Source: Granulosicoccus sp964437945
GTDB lineage: Bacteria > Pseudomonadota > Gammaproteobacteria > Granulosicoccales > Granulosicoccaceae
Assembly: GCA_964437945.1 (NCBI GenBank)
Contig: CAYTJF010000132.1
Span: 1 to 15,675, forward strand
Direction of reading: 5' to 3'
Length of the DNA stretch: 15,675 nucleotides
Under the pieces are notes generated by a model. That model saw nothing but the letters and a program-made list of their open reading frames with translations, was not told the DNA's origin and searched no databases. Of this stretch, positions 15,622 to 15,675 are shown in pieces. Within the stretch, counting starts at the first letter, position 1. Each line of letters opens with the position of its first letter. A program made the translations under genes and the position numbers.

Positions 15622-15675
15622 CTAGTGGTCCATCCACTTGATACATTCGGGTTCAGAGCCGTAGAGCCACTTCAG
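15622..15675 (-). CDS. C-terminal end of an upstream cluster gene (partial)
   Basis: Seventeen codons (LKWLYGSEPECIKWMDH) and a TAG stop are visible, running in from the right edge. The stop is two bases from the PKS start, so the two are almost certainly one operon. The fragment is too short to name. By context it is probably another biosynthetic gene of the polyketide cluster, perhaps an upstream PKS, a loading enzyme or a tailoring enzyme. Confidence 0.6.
   Translation of the reverse strand: MKWLYGSEPECIKWMDH
15629..15635 (-). promoter_or_regulatory. Ribosome-binding site that decides the PKS start
   Basis: On the minus strand GGATGGA lies nine bases before the ATG at 15619 and inside the last codons of the upstream gene. 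No such motif precedes the alternative in-frame ATG at 15646, which would overlap the upstream gene by 25 bases. The arrangement suggests translational coupling. Confidence 0.55.

Noticed and set aside
15620..15646. PKS start at the ATG at 15646
   Set aside because: It would overlap the upstream gene by 25 bases and has no ribosome-binding site; the ATG at 15619 follows the upstream stop by two bases and has GGATGGA at the right distance.

Overview
The window looks like a draft (contig-joined) chromosomal segment of a free-living Gram-negative bacterium, most likely a gammaproteobacterium. This is inferred from an HAE1-type RND efflux pump with its periplasmic adaptor, a lipoprotein with a clear lipobox, a YpeA-like acetyltransferase, a bacterial GST and an agmatinase-type ureohydrolase end. 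No rRNA, tRNA, transposase, integrase or CRISPR array was seen. A run of exactly 100 N marks a scaffold gap inside the pump operon.

Left part (1-3483), gene-poor and partly decayed. It holds the last 59 codons of an agmatinase-family ureohydrolase (+), a possible 46-residue membrane protein converging on it (-), about 700 bases with no convincing gene, a glutathione S-transferase (+), a doubtful 49-codon frame, a lipoprotein gene (-) with a 19-unit hexanucleotide repeat and an in-frame stop codon, another interrupted frame (+), and a YpeA-like GNAT acetyltransferase (-).

Middle part (3484-9124), membrane transport. An EamA/DMT-family transporter (+) is followed by about 320 bases with a candidate promoter. 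Then comes a two-gene RND efflux operon (+), adaptor then inner-membrane pump. The adaptor's last residues, the junction and the pump's first residues are lost in the gap, so the apparently continuous 1419-residue frame is an artefact. No outer-membrane channel gene is visible.

Right part (9323-15675), biosynthesis (-). A 2098-residue single-module type I polyketide synthase has the order KS-AT-DH-KR-ACP-TE. All main catalytic residues are present, the AT looks malonyl-specific, the KR looks B-type, and the TE is of the RifR/GrsT kind. It starts two bases after the stop of another gene on the same strand, of which only 17 codons are in the window, and it has a docking-type coiled coil at its N-terminus. 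It is therefore probably a downstream member, perhaps the terminal one, of a larger cluster continuing beyond the right edge. The pump is convergent with the PKS and could export its product, but that is only inferred from position. This PKS cluster is the most interesting part of the window.
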